Assembly (NCBI GenBank): GCA_016801845.1
Contig: CM028923.1
Span: forward strand, 14,868,679 to 14,932,678
Direction: 5' to 3'
DNA length: 64,000 nucleotides
DNA from: Polydactylus sextarius
Taxonomy: Eukaryota; Chordata; Actinopteri; Polynemidae
The notes below the pieces were generated by a model that was not told where the DNA came from, ran no database searches, and saw only the letters and a list, made by a program, of their open reading frames with translations. Numbering within the stretch: position 1 is the first letter of the stretch; every line of letters starts with the position of its first letter. Made by a program: the position numbers and the translations under genes. Shown here piece by piece: positions 22,201 through 37,552 of the stretch.

Positions 22201-25161
22201 TAATGTCTGCCGCAAAATAACTGCACTGCACGGGACACTGCAGAATCTTAAAAACAGACTGTCCATCTTTTACATCAACACTTTTACTGTCCGCCACCAG
22301 ATTCCAACAGCTAAAACCCACAGACTCTAACATGCAACTATCCTGCTGCAGGAAAAGGAGCATATCATAGCTCTTTAATTTCCTGCATTTGTAACCACAG
22401 CTTAATATATTTTCATTCATTTTGTATTGTTTGTGTTCTTTGTGTCATTTATGTTTGCTGTGAACTCAATGCAAACACCATTGCTGCATAACCAACTGAT
22501 CCACTGAGGACTTAAAAGTCATTGACTGATTTAAGGTGAAGCTGTCCAGTGGCGGCTATGGCTCCTTCAGAAGGCTTATTTTTTCTCCTTTAAAGCTTTA
22601 AGGAATAGATTGACATTTTGGGATGAAGTGTATTTCCTCACTTTTACTAAATGTCAAACCATTCCCTAACTGAGAAAAAGATGAGACGATCGATATGCCT
22701 TAAGTCCTGTGCTGGAGCCAGGTGGTGATTAGCTTTAACTTTTCCAGACTTGATTCAGTGTAACTGACACCTGAAGCTCGCTAAAACGTCTCATTATTTT
22801 TTTTCTGTACAGAGATGAATGTAAGAAGCAGTTGTTTAGTCTGTGAGATGTTAAAAATGGAAACTTTTTTTTTTTTTTTTTTTGGACACTGGGAATTTCT
22901 GTCATCTGTTTCCACCTGTTTACAGCCTCTCTGCTAAATAAAGCTAATGCACTCCTCTGCATAATAGTCAGTGTATAATGATCAGTGTATAATAGTCAGT
23001 GCAGACAGAGCTCTCTGCTCTCGCCTCTCTTCACGGTAATTACACTGAATAATGTCTCAAAGTGAACGCTTTTATGGCTTGTTGATGTGAAAAAGGCTTC
23101 AGTACACGTAGCACTTTTAAAAGACTGAGTTGTTTGTGAGTCTGCTCACCGTGCCGGAGAGTCAGAGTCGGACTGCGGCCAAACCACATCCAGACAAATA
23201 CAGTGCAACGTCATAATACCAGAGGGTTAATGACAACTGTTTGTTCCTCTCATCCCCACGGTCGTCTTCTTCCTCCTCCTGTCTTCTAAACCTAACCAGC
23301 TGTTGAGACAGGAAGACTCACTCATGTAGTATAAAAAAAAGCCTCTTCCACACAAGTAAAGTGGAAAAGTAGGGGGGGTGTGGCCGCATCCAGTCTGCCT
23401 ACAGCTCTTGTGTGGGGAAGGGAGAGTGTGAAGATTTTAGGGGCGTCTTCAGTAACAGATGAATTCAGATGAACAGTGGGGGTTAGTAGAGGAGAGAGTG
23501 TGTTGTCTCCTCAGGTATCATAAAGGAGCAGAGATGTGGTAGATAATAACTTGTCTAGATGGAGCAGGTGTAGAGGACATGAGGACATGGTGGAGGACAG
23601 GAGTTAATTGGTGTACCATGAGAGACAAAATCATCCAGTCCACAGACAGCTCATCATCTTGTTCTCGTGTCTGTCCTTCCTCTAGTCTGCCCCTGAGATC
23701 CTCACTGTAATCTGTCTCTCTTGGCCTAAGAAGACCCAACTGTCCCCTGCTTGGGTGAATATGGGAGAATTGTATATGTAGCCAAAGGTGATCCGTCTGT
23801 GTGTGTCATGAATCAGCAGTGATGGTGTTTGGGAGATATTTATGAGGATGAGCTGGGCATCTGTCACCTGCTGAATGAAGAAAGAGAAGGATGGAGGGAA
23901 CATCAGGTGGAAAGAAGAACAAAGAACGATAAAGACTGATGGCACAGGAGGGGTGGGCCGAGCTTTTACACCTTCCTCCTATAATCAGCTTGCTTCACAG
24001 GCAAGATGGGGTTGCCATGGTGATAGGGAGGAACGGCTGCGATGGGAGCAGAGCGACGTCCCGGTTGGCTGCGGGTCCACCCAACGCTGTAGCGTGCCGG
24101 AGTCTGGTTTCACCTGCTGTGTTTGGCGTGTGGGTTTGACCACATGTAAGATGTAAAGATATGAAATTGGTGAAGAGATTATGACTGAAGGGAGAGAAAA
24201 CATCTGTGTTTACCATCACTGTCGGGCAGCTTACTGCACGACCGCGCTGCATTCTTCAGTTTATCCAGTGGGGTTTGAAAGGGTTTCATTATCACGTGTA
24301 TAATTTTCTCAGCCCAGAGCGAACAGAACGATCCTTTAATTGGGGTTTAAAATATGAAAATGACCAAATTTGGAGTGATGAGGCTGCCACGTGGTGAAGG
24401 AGGCCCAACGGCTAGAGAAGGAAATGAGGTGTGGAGCAAATGATTGCTGCATTACGTGAACTGTAAATAAGCATAGTGTTATTTTAAAGTATGTTTTATT
24501 GAGCTGAAGCCTGTCTCCTGTTTTCACTTACCACTTCATCTACCTGGCATCTTGTTAAATTTAGTATAATAAACATCAATGCAGCTGAGGCCATGTTTTT
24601 CTGTTTTTAATAGTCCCTTCTACATTGCATTTCTTGTGTGTGTTTCACAGTAAAAAGCAGCTCAGAGGGCAAAATTTGCTTCTTTTTCTGGTAAACAAAG
24701 TCAAAGTGCTTAAAATAAATTAAAATGAAATTCTCGTTCTTGCTCTGTTCTGACTATAGGTCAGGCTAAATTTGGCTTCACTTCCTCTGTAATAAAGATT
24801 CTGGAGATATGACTCCAGCAAACCGTACACACAATAACCCCAGTGGAAACTTTTTTTTTATACCTTTACAGGACTTATTGTTATTATAAATGTTATTCAG
24901 TCTGGACTCTTAGCTCTCATGTCTGTCCACCTTCATCTCTTTTCCTCCGACTCTACCTTGTAATGACTTGGACACATGTTTTGTGTCTCGGTGTCGTCGT
25001 CGGATCGATTTCCAACCACATCCCCCAGCCAAGTCGTGGGCGCGCACAGCTGTAGATCTGACCGGCAGACAACACACGGCAGACAAGACACATAAGATGC
25101 TGCTTTGTACCCCTGCTTCTGTGTCTCACAGGATCTGCTGCCTCTGAATCATGCTCAGTCA

Positions 25162-25200
<39 letters not shown>

Positions 25201-27636
25201 ACATGTGGGCACAGAGGGCCATAATTTCCCTGCTGTCTATTTTAAGACAATTCGCAGTCCTTGAAAAAAACACACACACACACACACTATAATTTAGCAG
25301 CGCATAACTGTAGTGTTGCCAGAGCAGGCAGCATTAAAGGTATCTGAGTACACTGAGACAGAGTTGGGAGACACACGTCCACATGACTCAATACCTCAGG
25401 CCTTCTATTCATGCACATGCTATGTTTTCACAAATGAGCTCTTTAGCATTTCCTGTTAATCGCTCCATCAAAAAATAAAAAATGGAAGCAGTTTTAGTGA
25501 AGGCAGACACAAGTCGCAGGTTTTGGTTGCTTTTTTGGTCAGAGTGCATCCAGAGTCTGACTTCATGTTACTGTGTGGGCGTCGACGGGAAAACAAAGGA
25601 TTAAACAAAAGGGGCCGGAATGTGCATTAAGTCATCCTCTATAGAGTGTGGCACTCTCTTTGATAGCTTTAAAAAAGAAGTGAGTGGAAGTGTGTTGTAG
25701 AAAAATGAGGTTGACTGGCACACGACTTCATGACCTCATGGTTTTATTGGAGTCATATATATATATATAAAAGTCCTGCTGCTGTGCAGAAATTTGTTTC
25801 TATATATCCCGTTTTGATTAATTCGGCTTTGACTTTGAACCCCGCAAATAAATCCTTCCATAAATCTTTTTTTCATTTAACTCAAAGACAAGCTGCATAT
25901 GTTCACATATGCCATCGGGCTGGTGAGGAACCCCAGTATTCTGGGTTTAGAGCGATGTTGTTACATCCACAACATATTTGATATCCTGACTCAAACTTTT
26001 AATTTTCCCTTGAGGTAAAGTACTTTGTGATTTGATGCTTAGCTCCAGACTGTATCTTCTTGGCAGGCTGCTCTTGTCCAAGCATCTTCCTTTCTCCCGC
26101 TGTCATTCAGCTCCTCTCTGTGCCACGCTCCCAGGTTCCACAATTTTGACAGATTGAACTCTGTCCAGGTACTCCTGATCCTCCAGAATCCATCCATAAA
26201 TAATAAACCCTATTTCCTGTTGATGGCACTAGCAAGAGCAGCTCAATGTCTTGATTTTTCCTCTGCTTTGACCAAGAAATATGTTGTTGTTGACAGCGGA
26301 TTGACAGATACTGTGCAGCTAGTGATGATGTTTTCTCCAGCTGTTGGTGGTTAAAATTCTGGTTGAAGTCTTGCTGAAGATGTTGGTCTTAAGTCATGTA
26401 CTTGTGCTCTTGTTCTTTGTAAGAAGTCATCAACTACTTTCCACAAGTCTCCGCTCTCTTCAAAGGAATTTGTTGGTTAATTCTTTCCATTCTCCAGTTC
26501 CACCTCCCTTCTTTAGTCACTGTGGGTGCTGCACTGTCTTCTATGCCTCTGGAGGTACTACACTGTGAGGTTTAGATATGCCAACTCAGTTTGTCACAGA
26601 TCTTCTTTGAAGGCTGATTTCTCATCTCCTGAAGTTTTCTTGAAGGCTTCAATTGTGTCTGTGAAGGTCCAGAGCTCTATGAACCTGCTCCACCATATGA
26701 GACTCTCTCTAGGTTGCACAGATTCAGAATCCCCAGAGTCCCAAAAGACTACTTCTACTTCCACTTCCACTTCAAATATAAGCCCATAATTGCATATAGA
26801 CACAAAGGCAAAAGCTCTGGTACACTGTCAGGGTGGACAATGGAAACAGAAAATAGAAGATAAATGTTAATTGAATGCTATAAATACAATAAAATCAAGA
26901 CCTGCCACGATTTCAGCATATTATATTTATGTGTTTTTTATGCCTGTGAGATGACCTTGTGAGGTTTAGTCACACCATCAATTCTATTTCGAATAAATAA
27001 GCATCTTTCCGGGAGGTTGGGGGTGGGGGTGGTGGGCAAGGGGGGCTCATGTAATTGTTCATTACTGAAACTGCTGACTCTGTCTTCCACATGTATCCAG
27101 CTTCTCTTCCACATTGCACCCAGCTGTGTCTGGTTGTGCCTGGTTTGCAAACAGCGCGTGTGGTCACCAACGGTGCAACAAAACTGCTGCTAATGCTCGT
27201 TTACGTCGGCGTCTTCGGATTCTGCTTGCGTCTGCGTCCCTGCCCCGTTTCAGGGAAAATAGAGCCATTCATATCGTCCTGCTTATGTGTCGTGACTGAG
27301 CGCAGGAAAATCCTCAGTTTCTCTTCAGGTTTAGAGGAAAACAGAGGAAATAGGTAGAAAGCCAAGAAGGCAACAGGTTCTTTTCATTTGGAGGTGTAAT
27401 GAGAAACTGATTTCCCTAAATATAAGTGGAGATGAAAACAAAGTAGAAGCTCCAACAGAAGTAATGAAGAAGAAAATGATAACATGGAAGTTAGGAGGAA
27501 CTCTCACACACACACACATATACACACACATGTGTATTGTATCAGCCAGCTCTTTTTTCCAGGCTGGGAAACAGTTCACAGGTAATAAGGAAGAAATGAA
27601 TACCATGACTCATCCTGTTATCTTTCTATTGCTGTA

Positions 27637-27674
<38 letters not shown>

Positions 27675-30600
27675 TTAGGATGCATAGAAACACACCGACA
27701 CGCTTCTGTTGGCACATATACTTGTTCTTAATATTAATATTATTATATTTTTCTTCGAAATTTGCACACTCTCAGTTCCCTCCATTAGCAGCAGATACAC
27801 TACAGAACATGAATTAGAGTAAATATGGTAAAGGTTTCAGGTTAAAATCAATGTCAGGGCTTCAGATATAGTCGTGATTGAGGTTTGAGATCATTATAGG
27901 TCCAATAAGAAACACTGATATGGTCATAGAGCCACTGCTGATACAGCCACTTCCTGTTTTGTACCCTGAGGGCACTGTCATTTGATCGTAATCGTTTCTT
28001 TTTTGGGTTATTTACTGACACGGTGGCTGGGTCGTAATAAGCTACTTGTTTTTATTTTTGGTTTTTGGGGTTTTTTTTGTTTTGTTTTATGGAGGACCGT
28101 CTCGTTAACTGTCATCCAGAAACAACAGCATATCAGAGTTAAATTGTCCAGACACACAGTGGCCCCTCTGCAGCCTGCTGATTAAGGCTTTTATAATGAC
28201 AGGCCTCTGAGTACCCGATTTGTTCGCGCTTCATTAAGGAGGCCGCCTGCGATTGGAGGAGAGGAACTCTAGCGTTACACCAGAGCTGTCTATCATTTCT
28301 TTTCGGTCATTTTCTACTCTGCCTTTTCGGGAGCACAGTGTGTATTTATGGAGACAGTCTCTGATGGAGCCTTATATATATATATATATATATATATATG
28401 CAAACTAATCAGTCCTCCATCTTTTTCCTTTAGACTGGACACACTGACAAGAACCCACAATCCTCTCTGTTGAACAGCAGGAAGAGGCTATATAAAAACA
28501 CTTGGTTTTATTACTAAATGACCAGCTTGTCGATATGTGTCCATCTGCTGCACACCCTCATGTATAAAGCCCAATTGACTGTTTTCCAGTAACAGCAGCT
28601 TCTTCCTCAAATTCAAACGCAGACATTTTTGTCTCTTCATGCATTATGTAATTCTGCTTTTATTATTCATTCCTCCGCTATGCTGATTTTATTCAGGCTT
28701 TTAGGATCATTCCAATGACCTGCTCTGCCTCTTTATGATATATTTTTATGGACATTGTGGATATCAGCCGTTTTGGGCTTATATGTAAATATCATAATGC
28801 TGATCTTTTCAACAAAGTGGTTAAAGGGATTAAAAGGACACTTTTACCACGTTCTACCAATCTAAAACTTTTTGGTGCAAAGAGACAAAATGCATGGCTG
28901 CATGAAAACAGGAATTACAGGAATTTTTCACCAGACACATGATGAGACATGTACAAGCCGGGATTGTGGGCAGGGCATTTGCATGTGATGAGGAAAATTG
29001 AAAGGTTCAGTTCATCCAAAATTACAAATGCAAACATGTATTTTAAAGACTTTAATGGTTTAAATCTCAGCTTGAAGGAGAAGTGTTGGATTTGGGTGAA
29101 CTGGGCCTTTAAATGTGGCAAAACTTAGTGTAGGTGGTTTTTGCCTCCACAGCCCTTTTGCTGTATATTTCAACATAAGCATGAACACACACACACACAC
29201 ACAACTAAACTGATCTGTTGCAACAGATCATCCGCCTGCTCAAACAACATCAATGGCTTGTGTAGACGTTTAGCAGCCGACTGGGACGCCTCCACCCCTA
29301 GTGTGTCCAGCTGCTGAGCCAGTGTTAGTGTGAAATCAATGCCATTTCTCTTCCTGTCAGCACACTTTACCACACGGACTATTTTCTCTGCACATGTTTG
29401 ATTGTTGGAATTGGGCTGAAACGGTTTCCCTCCTTATTCCATTTTATGCTTCAGCAGCGTCAGCGACACACGGCGCGAAGTCCAGCTGACACAGGAAGTG
29501 CTGCCATGAGTGCTGCTGCTGCTGCTGAGGCTGAGGTGTGTCCTTGTATGTCGAAGCTTTAAAAAGGACGAGCTGATGCTGCTGTATGTTACCTTATTAT
29601 TCATCCTGTTCAGTAACACTTATCATCTTGCCAGGATGATGTATCATAGTGCACCTGAACTCAGCTTGTCTTCTAGGTGATGCATTCAGGGGTTGATGGG
29701 AAGTTCCATAAGTCAAAGTAGAGGATTTAACAGCATTCACAGTCCACAAGACTTCATCATTTCAGAAAAAAAAAATCATTTCAGTCTTAACTTCCACTTA
29801 CCAACTTTTTCCAGACTTTCAACCAGATTCTGGCCTGATCAGACTCATGGAGCTTGTTCATGTGTCATGGAGAGACGACCATGAATGCAGTTTCCTACCT
29901 TCTTGCTCCAACAGGCCTCGAGTCCAGGAAGTCTGTGCTTCCTGTCAACGCTCGATTATAGTGATGCACATTACAACACAATCATAGTGTGACAGCAAAC
30001 TAAATGGCGAGGGTGATGAATGACCTATCTCAAGCTAATTTCAGGTCTGGGCGAGTTAATTTTCATCCTGCAGCGACTTTAAGTGAAACTAATGGATGCC
30101 TAGCAGAAAAGGGAAAACACATTCTTCAACTTCAACAACAGTGTCCTTTGCAGAAACATCAGATACACAGAAAAAAAAACCCTGGAGCTGCTTCTGGTGC
30201 CACATGGTTATAGATTCTAATGTTAGTGAATCCGTTGATCTGCTGAATCTTTCCAGCCTCAGGCCACAGAACACAGATATATATCCTCCTCAGACAGCGA
30301 GGTGAGATTTGTAGAACGTGCTCAGCTGCACTTTCTGCTCTTCTCACTGTCATCATTATATTTCTTTCTTCAGCGAAACAGCCCTTGGAGTTTTATCTAA
30401 ATTGATCTTCCTCCCTTCAGTCTCAGTTTGTGCTTCAGCCCCGGTTTTTTCTGCAGATTGCCGTGGCCTGAGCTCTCTCTATATTTAGTCCCAGAGGCCA
30501 GCTGTGGTTCCAGAGGGGGGTTGATCTGGCTCTGAGGAACCCTCCCCAACTCTCCCGCAAAAACCTTTAATCGTACGGGCCGCACCCCAGAGAGGAGCTA

Positions 30601-33600
30601 GATGAATGAGATGCTGACGAGGGGGGGGAAAGAAAAGGCTGTTTGTTGGAAAAACAGGGTAGTACGTGGATGAGCTGAGGAATAGATTTTGAAAGAACAA
30701 GTGTGCGTGAGGGGGGCGTTGGATAGAGGTGTGGGGGGGTGAGGGCTGGTTGTAGCAGAAAATGAGCCTATAAAAGCAGCTCGTTAGCTCTGTGCAGAAA
30801 TCTCATTTTCAGCCTCTGAATGGAACAAAGAGAGGAAGAAAAAAGAAAGCCTGGACACAGTCGAGCAGCGTTTACCACCAACACTCATTTATAACCACGT
30901 GAGCACTTTCAGATCTATTCCACTTTTTTTTTCTACAGCAGCCAATTTAGCTGGTGCTACCGTTTGTTTGATGCAGATGTTGAGGTTCATCACAGCATCG
31001 TGTGGGTCTGAGCGGTTGTTTTCAGGTTGTCCATTTCTGATCGTCCTTCACATTCTCGTGAACGTGATCTTACAAACACCTTGATTGGATTTTTTCCCCT
31101 GCACTGCCTCTGCACTGCAATATGAACCATTTCGATTTTTGATTACCTCAGAAGTCTTGCATCTACACACTTCATACGAGCTCTAAACAGGTCACAAGTC
31201 TTTCAGCTATTCAGCTGTTATGTTGGCACTAGCTCACAGTCAACTGGGACCGGCTCCAGCCTCCGACAACTCTCACTTGTTGTGAGTTTGTACACGGATT
31301 TAGAGAAATTTGTGCCGTTTCACGCGGTGTGACGACTTCATCAATAGGCCTTATACGGTTTTTGAAGTGTCAGCTATTGAGAAATACGAAACACCATCAA
31401 CTGCTCCATAGACTCCACTGACAAATACAGGCAAATACAGGTCTCAGACTTTATTATGTCGTCATTAAGGCTCTGTTTAAGTAGCTCGGTATCTGGGAAA
31501 ACAAGTATATGTCTATGTGGTTTTCACTCTCATTTACATGAAAATGGAGGTTTATATGAAAATGTTTATTTCTGAAACCTTTGGCCAAAGTGGAGATTTG
31601 AAAAAACCTATTATTCACATCTGTGTGTAGATGGTAGAAAACAGAGTTTTAAGTTTTCAAAATGTATTAGCGTCAGGTACATGACCTCTGTACGTGGATT
31701 CTGATTGGCTAACATTGGCTAACTCTTGATACATTGCCAACTATAGGTTTGGCATGCTCATAGTTCTTATAGCATATTTATTCAGTTCAATTAAATTCAA
31801 TTTATTTATATAGCTCCAGATCATAAAACATTTATCTCAAGGCACTTTACAAAGAGAAACCCAACATTTCCATAATGAGCAAGTGCTTGGCGACAATGGA
31901 GGAAAAACTCTCTTTTCCCCAGCAGTCTAATCCTACAGCAGCTTAACTAAAGGATGGATCAGGGTCCATGTCCCACCTGAACCATCCTTCACTAAAAGCT
32001 CTATCATAAAGGAAAGTTTTCAGTCTAACGTTAAATGTAGAGGGTGTCTGCCTCCCGGACCTAAACTGGGAGCTGGTTCCATAAGAGAGGATCCTGATAA
32101 CTGAAGACTCTACCTCCCATTCTGGTCTTAGAGACTCTAGGAACCACAAGTAAACCTGCAGTTTGTGATCACAGTCATCTGTTGGGATAATAGGGAACTA
32201 TGAGCTCTTTAAGATATGATGGAGCCTGATAATTATAGCTTTATAGGCAAGTAGGAGGATTTTGAATTCTATTCTAGATTTTACAGGAAGCCAATGAAGA
32301 GCAGCCAATACAGGAGAAATATGATCTCTGGTCCTACTTCCTGTCAGTATTCGTGCTGCAGCATTCTGGATTAACTGAAGACTTTTAATGAAGTTACTGG
32401 AACACCCTGATAGTAAAGAGTTACAGTAGTCCAATCTAGAGGGAACGAATGCATGAATTAACTTTTCAGCATCCTTTTTAAACAGGATGTGTTATGCAGA
32501 TTCGTGTAAATGAAAACGATCTGGTGTGAACGGGGATATTTTTGAAAACAGAGAGGGGGATATATCCGTGTTTGTAAATACCCAGCTACGTGTAAACGTA
32601 GCTTAAAGCAGCAATGAGAGGGTAGGTCGACACAGAGAGGCAGCAACAATCAGAGAGTCTAAAATTATTAAGATTTACTGGAGCAACCTCCAGTTATTAA
32701 CCTGTCACTGATCCAGAGAGTGTTGTATAATTATTGTACATATTTGGCATCTTTGTCTCCTGCTTGAGGGCTAATGATGTCATATGATGTTGCGGTTAAA
32801 AACTCAGGATTTTGGCAGAGTGGCAGGAAGGAAAGTGAGAGCCGGTTAACGTATCGTCTTAATGGGCCATGTTTTTCTCTCTGTTTCGCACTTGTTCTGT
32901 CGTCATGACAACAGAAACAGATAAGGAAAAAAACAAAACACGTCAGTGAGGAGAGCGTTACTGTGAATTTAGCTGCATTATTTAAACACTGTATTCGAGA
33001 GACAGATGAAGATGTGAGAGCAGCGACACCAGGCAGGATGATAACACGACACCACAACATCATGAATAATATAATCAATTTACTCTAGTTTCCAAACAGA
33101 TACTGAATTCTGACTTAACTGTGTTTATTAAACTTCATCTCTACATCGATTATCGAAAAACGGCAGTGAGCCAGGTCTCTGGATTATGATGTGACATATT
33201 TAAAATGCTGTCAAGTGCCTTTAACTCTATTCTTTCCATCAAGGATGTAAAATCTTTAATCTTATGCATCTATGAGGCTTTGAGGCCAAACATAAACAGC
33301 AGGTCACTTCTCATAGAATATATTTTGGTGTCAGCTCAAAGATCACAGCGTAAAGACCAGTTTCACAGATAGAAATCCATCATATGTCTTTCCACAGCTG
33401 CACTGAGTCACATCTGTGACCAGATGTGTAACAGGGTGGTTTATATGTATACAAGCCTCCTGACTCCCAGCGCTGTGTATAAATAGATGCCGACACACCC
33501 ACTGTGACTTTGTTAGGACATTAAACAGGGTTCACTCCGTCCTAACGCTCATCTCTACATATTCTCATGATTCGCCCTGCGTTTTTATATCAGTTTCTTT

Positions 33601-36600
33601 GCAGAAAAATTGTGTGTGTGTATATTATTTTGAACGCGTACATCTGGATTGCTGCTCCTGTCGACTGTGGGAGCATGAAAGGCATTCTGGGATGTGTAGG
33701 AAACCACAAAACTGAAGCAGAAACAGATGGAGCAGGGTGAGGGAATGTGGGTACGTCCAAATGAGCAAAAAGTTAATTATAAGGTTTGATGACATAAATA
33801 AGACATGGCAGCAAAGATGATGTGCAACAGCAGCAGGTGCTGGATTTGTGTTTTAACCCAGTGAGTGAGTGTAGCCTGGTTTACTAGAGCTTTAATGGCA
33901 GGGGTCTGAGGTAGTGGTCTAACACTTTGGTCAGGATTTTGTCATCAGTCTTGGTGCGTTAAATCTCCTCTACTCAACCAACATTGATCCAATTAACAAT
34001 GAGGCCCCCTACAGGTGATGAGTGTGTGATGACACTGGGTGTCACAAAGATTTAAATGATTTTCACATTTGACCTTTTGGTTACCCAGTGTTGAATTTAC
34101 AGCTAATGAGACTTCACATGAGGCTGCACAGCCGCAGCAGCTGCTTCTGCCTTCGCACACAAACACAGCATCACTGTAACGATGCGTGAAGATGCTTCGA
34201 GCTGTGTAGAGCTCCAGTTAAATGCAGCTGAAACACTAAAGCAGCCACATTTTTATTATTCAGGAGGGTTCATGAATGTGCACTGATACATAAATAATTA
34301 AACTCCAAATATGACAAGTTACATTCTTTGCGCCGAGAATGACTAAAGAGCATTTTGATTACAGGATTTTCTTCTCTTTTTTTGATGTTTTTTGCCGAAG
34401 CTTTTAGAAGCTGAAGAAGTTCTTAAATTCGTGCAAACACTTCAGTCTGTGTTGAACCTTTGGCTCAGGCTTTTGCTTTCACCGTCTAGTTTAGAGAAAG
34501 CGCAGCCTTAAACAAGTTTGAGAACATTTCAGATAAAGTTTGGTTCGGTAGTTACAACTTTAATAAATACGGCAGGACCACAGTGTGCCCGAGACTCACG
34601 GTTGTCACGGTCGCAACAAAAACACTACAAGAGCACATATACACACACGCGCGCACACACAAATGACGAGGCCTTCAGGTGACCTACGGAGAAATGAGCG
34701 TTACAGTGAGACTGGACTGACACGGACTGGAAGAAATATCACACACACACACACATTCATTTTGCATTCAGCTTTTTTTCTGCTGACTCTGTCTTTCCCT
34801 CCTCTCTCCTGGTGAAAGACTCACTGTGCCACACTCGGTGACGTAGATCAAGGCGTTGTGTCAACATTTCGCTAACGCCGAGGTGACGTCAGCTGAGCCA
34901 TGCACACACAGAGCCTGCTGGTGATCTGCAGGTCTGAGCTCTGACCGTGTTCTTCTTATTAACATTGCTACTCCACCGCTGCACCTCTGTACGGTATGAA
35001 TTGATCCATCGACTCTGGAACGCCGCAGATGCCATTTAGCTGGCAGATGTCAGTGTCAAGACAATGTAAGTGATTGAAAAGCACAAACAGCACGTTCATT
35101 TTGAAAGGTCACAACATGTTCACGATTTAATAATAAATAGAAATGTCAGAACATTTGTTCTCATGAATAAAAAGTTGATTCGGATTCATCAGAAATAAAA
35201 GTCACGTTCTTTTCAACATGGTTTTGATGCTGTGGCCTGATTTGACCAGCAGATCATGAAGGATTATGTCAGCTGATGTTAACGCACTCACTGCGTCAGT
35301 TAGTCGGCCTCCTAGAGTCAAACTGACTCATCCTTATCCTGAACTGATCTCACTGTGTGTGAGCACGAGGATAAAAAAGAAATATAAGACTCACTACTGA
35401 ATGCGATTGAAATTAATGGATTATTTGAGCCATTACTCATAATATGATGGTGTTTTAAACTGTCTCTGCTGAGCAGTTTACAGGAAATCATCAGATCAGA
35501 GGTGTGATGGATGGTGCAGAGTTCAGATGCACTTTCTCACCATCTGCTGGCCCAAAAATGAAGAAGAAGTGAAGATATGACTGTGGACAGCGGACAGTAA
35601 TCTGATACTGAGCTGAGGCGACAAGGTGATGGCCAAGTGACGACACTAGTGTTCAGCTCTTGTCAAGACATTTTGCACTAGGAGTTTTATGGCATTCTTG
35701 CCTGAAGCTAGCACTGAAATAATCTGAAACACCTCTCTGCACAGATAAAATGGAACATTTTCATCTAAGTATATTGACGAATGCAGCTTCAACCCTCAAA
35801 CACTTAATTTCACTGTATCTAAACTGTCATCAGATACACTTCCTACTGTTTATCTACTCATTATATTACAGTGTGTTAACTTAGAACCATGTGGTTGATG
35901 CAAAGTGTCACTATAATCTGTCTAACTGTTTGTCTCTGCAGGAAGTGAATTTCCGATCACGGTGTTAACAAGCATTTGGAATGTAACGAGGTGTGTGTGT
36001 ATGTGTGTGTGTGTATGTGTGTGTGTGTTGGCCTTGAGTTGTTAATTATCCTGTAATCAATGTGTCTAATGAGCCACATTAATCCATAGGTCACAGGTGG
36101 AGCAGTATGGAGCGGGTTCAGCGAAGGATACAGTTCTTCTCATTATAAATAATAAATGACTATGATGTGTTTTTACTGTTTAATGTTGTATTTACTCTCA
36201 GACAGACGTATTGTTTAATATCAAACTAAAAATCTGTGAATAGAGACACCGTGGGTTAATTTTTAGAAACTGGCTCATTGCAGATGTGCTGAATGAATCA
36301 TATTAATCTTTCATTACTTAATTCATGCACGCTTGTTTTTATTAGTTTGTTTGTCAGCAGGATGTTTGCAGAGCAAATGAATGGATCTTTGTGCATATTG
36401 AGAAGCAGCTAGGCTTCAGGCCAGTGAACCATTGATTACATGCTGGTAGGAATCCAGATCTACTGATACTTCCATAAGATAATTATCAATCATTGGCCAT
36501 AACTATGAAAGTGACAGAGACAGGAGTTTGGCTTCGAAGACTGAACTGAGTGTTTGCAGAGTCTCTAATGGAAACGATGTATTTTGTTGCGTTGGATATG

Positions 36601-37484
36601 TTTTTGACCCCCCCCCCCAAAAAAAAAAACAGCCGACATGATTCTCGCAGTGCCAGATCACCCATCTCAGCAACTCTCTGTGAGGTGACTTTCAAATGGA
36701 GAGAGTGTGAGTCTGACAGTTTCCAGATGAGTGAGGCCGAAGCTGCTGATGTGCAGCAGTAACCCGGCGGCGCAGCAGGACCTCGGGGCCTGGCGGCCAA
36801 GCTGCCCGTTGTTTGCCACGAGAACAGAGGAGGCCAATTAACTGAGCCAATGGTGGGAAAAGTCACAGGCTTCAGCATCTGTTCCGGCTACACTTCAGTC
36901 TCTCTGCCTCCATCTGTCTGTACATCAGAGACTCTCATCTGTCTGATATGAAGCTGCTCCTCCAACAAACAGCTCACACAGAGCTTTAATCATCCTCATG
37001 GACTAGTCTCTGTGTGTGTGTCGGTGTGTGTGTTGGACTCAGCTCTGAGAGATGATTGTGAAATAAACACTGGAAAAATATTCAACAGTAATTGTCCAGT
37101 GTCACATTGTCGCTGCCTCCATCTCTAACTCCATCTTAGACATAGACATTCGCTTAAGTGGATGAGTCAGCTGCTCAGGATCTCTTATTAAAGCTGCTCC
37201 AATCAATACTTCTATATGAACATGAGAGGACTGAGCCCGCTGAGAATCAACAGCAGCAGCTCTGCACGTCTTGGTGCATTTTTGCATCTTTTAGCACCTT
37301 ATTTTGGTTTCCTGGATTCCACCCACAGGCAGGTGCTCAGATAAATCTTTGCACTACATGCTGAGTGCAAAACAGCAAACAGACAAAGTTAGCAGCTAAA
37401 AATAAATTCATAGGTCACAGGTTTATCAGGCAGTTATAAAGGCTGTTCCAGTTCCTGAAGTAGTGGATAGACAGACAGACAGAC

Positions 37485-37552
<68 letters not shown>

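Noticed and set aside
26040..26800. Overlapping open frames on both strands in intron 1
   Set aside because: No protein family recognised and no repeat signature; I cannot support a gene call.
32731..33078. A 115-codon minus-strand open frame
   Set aside because: No recognised domain, no splice or promoter context; likely chance.
36486..36878. A 130-codon minus-strand frame over a locally GC-rich patch
   Set aside because: It reads through a C/A homopolymer run at 36608-36630 and has no known motif; possibly an enhancer patch but not a gene.
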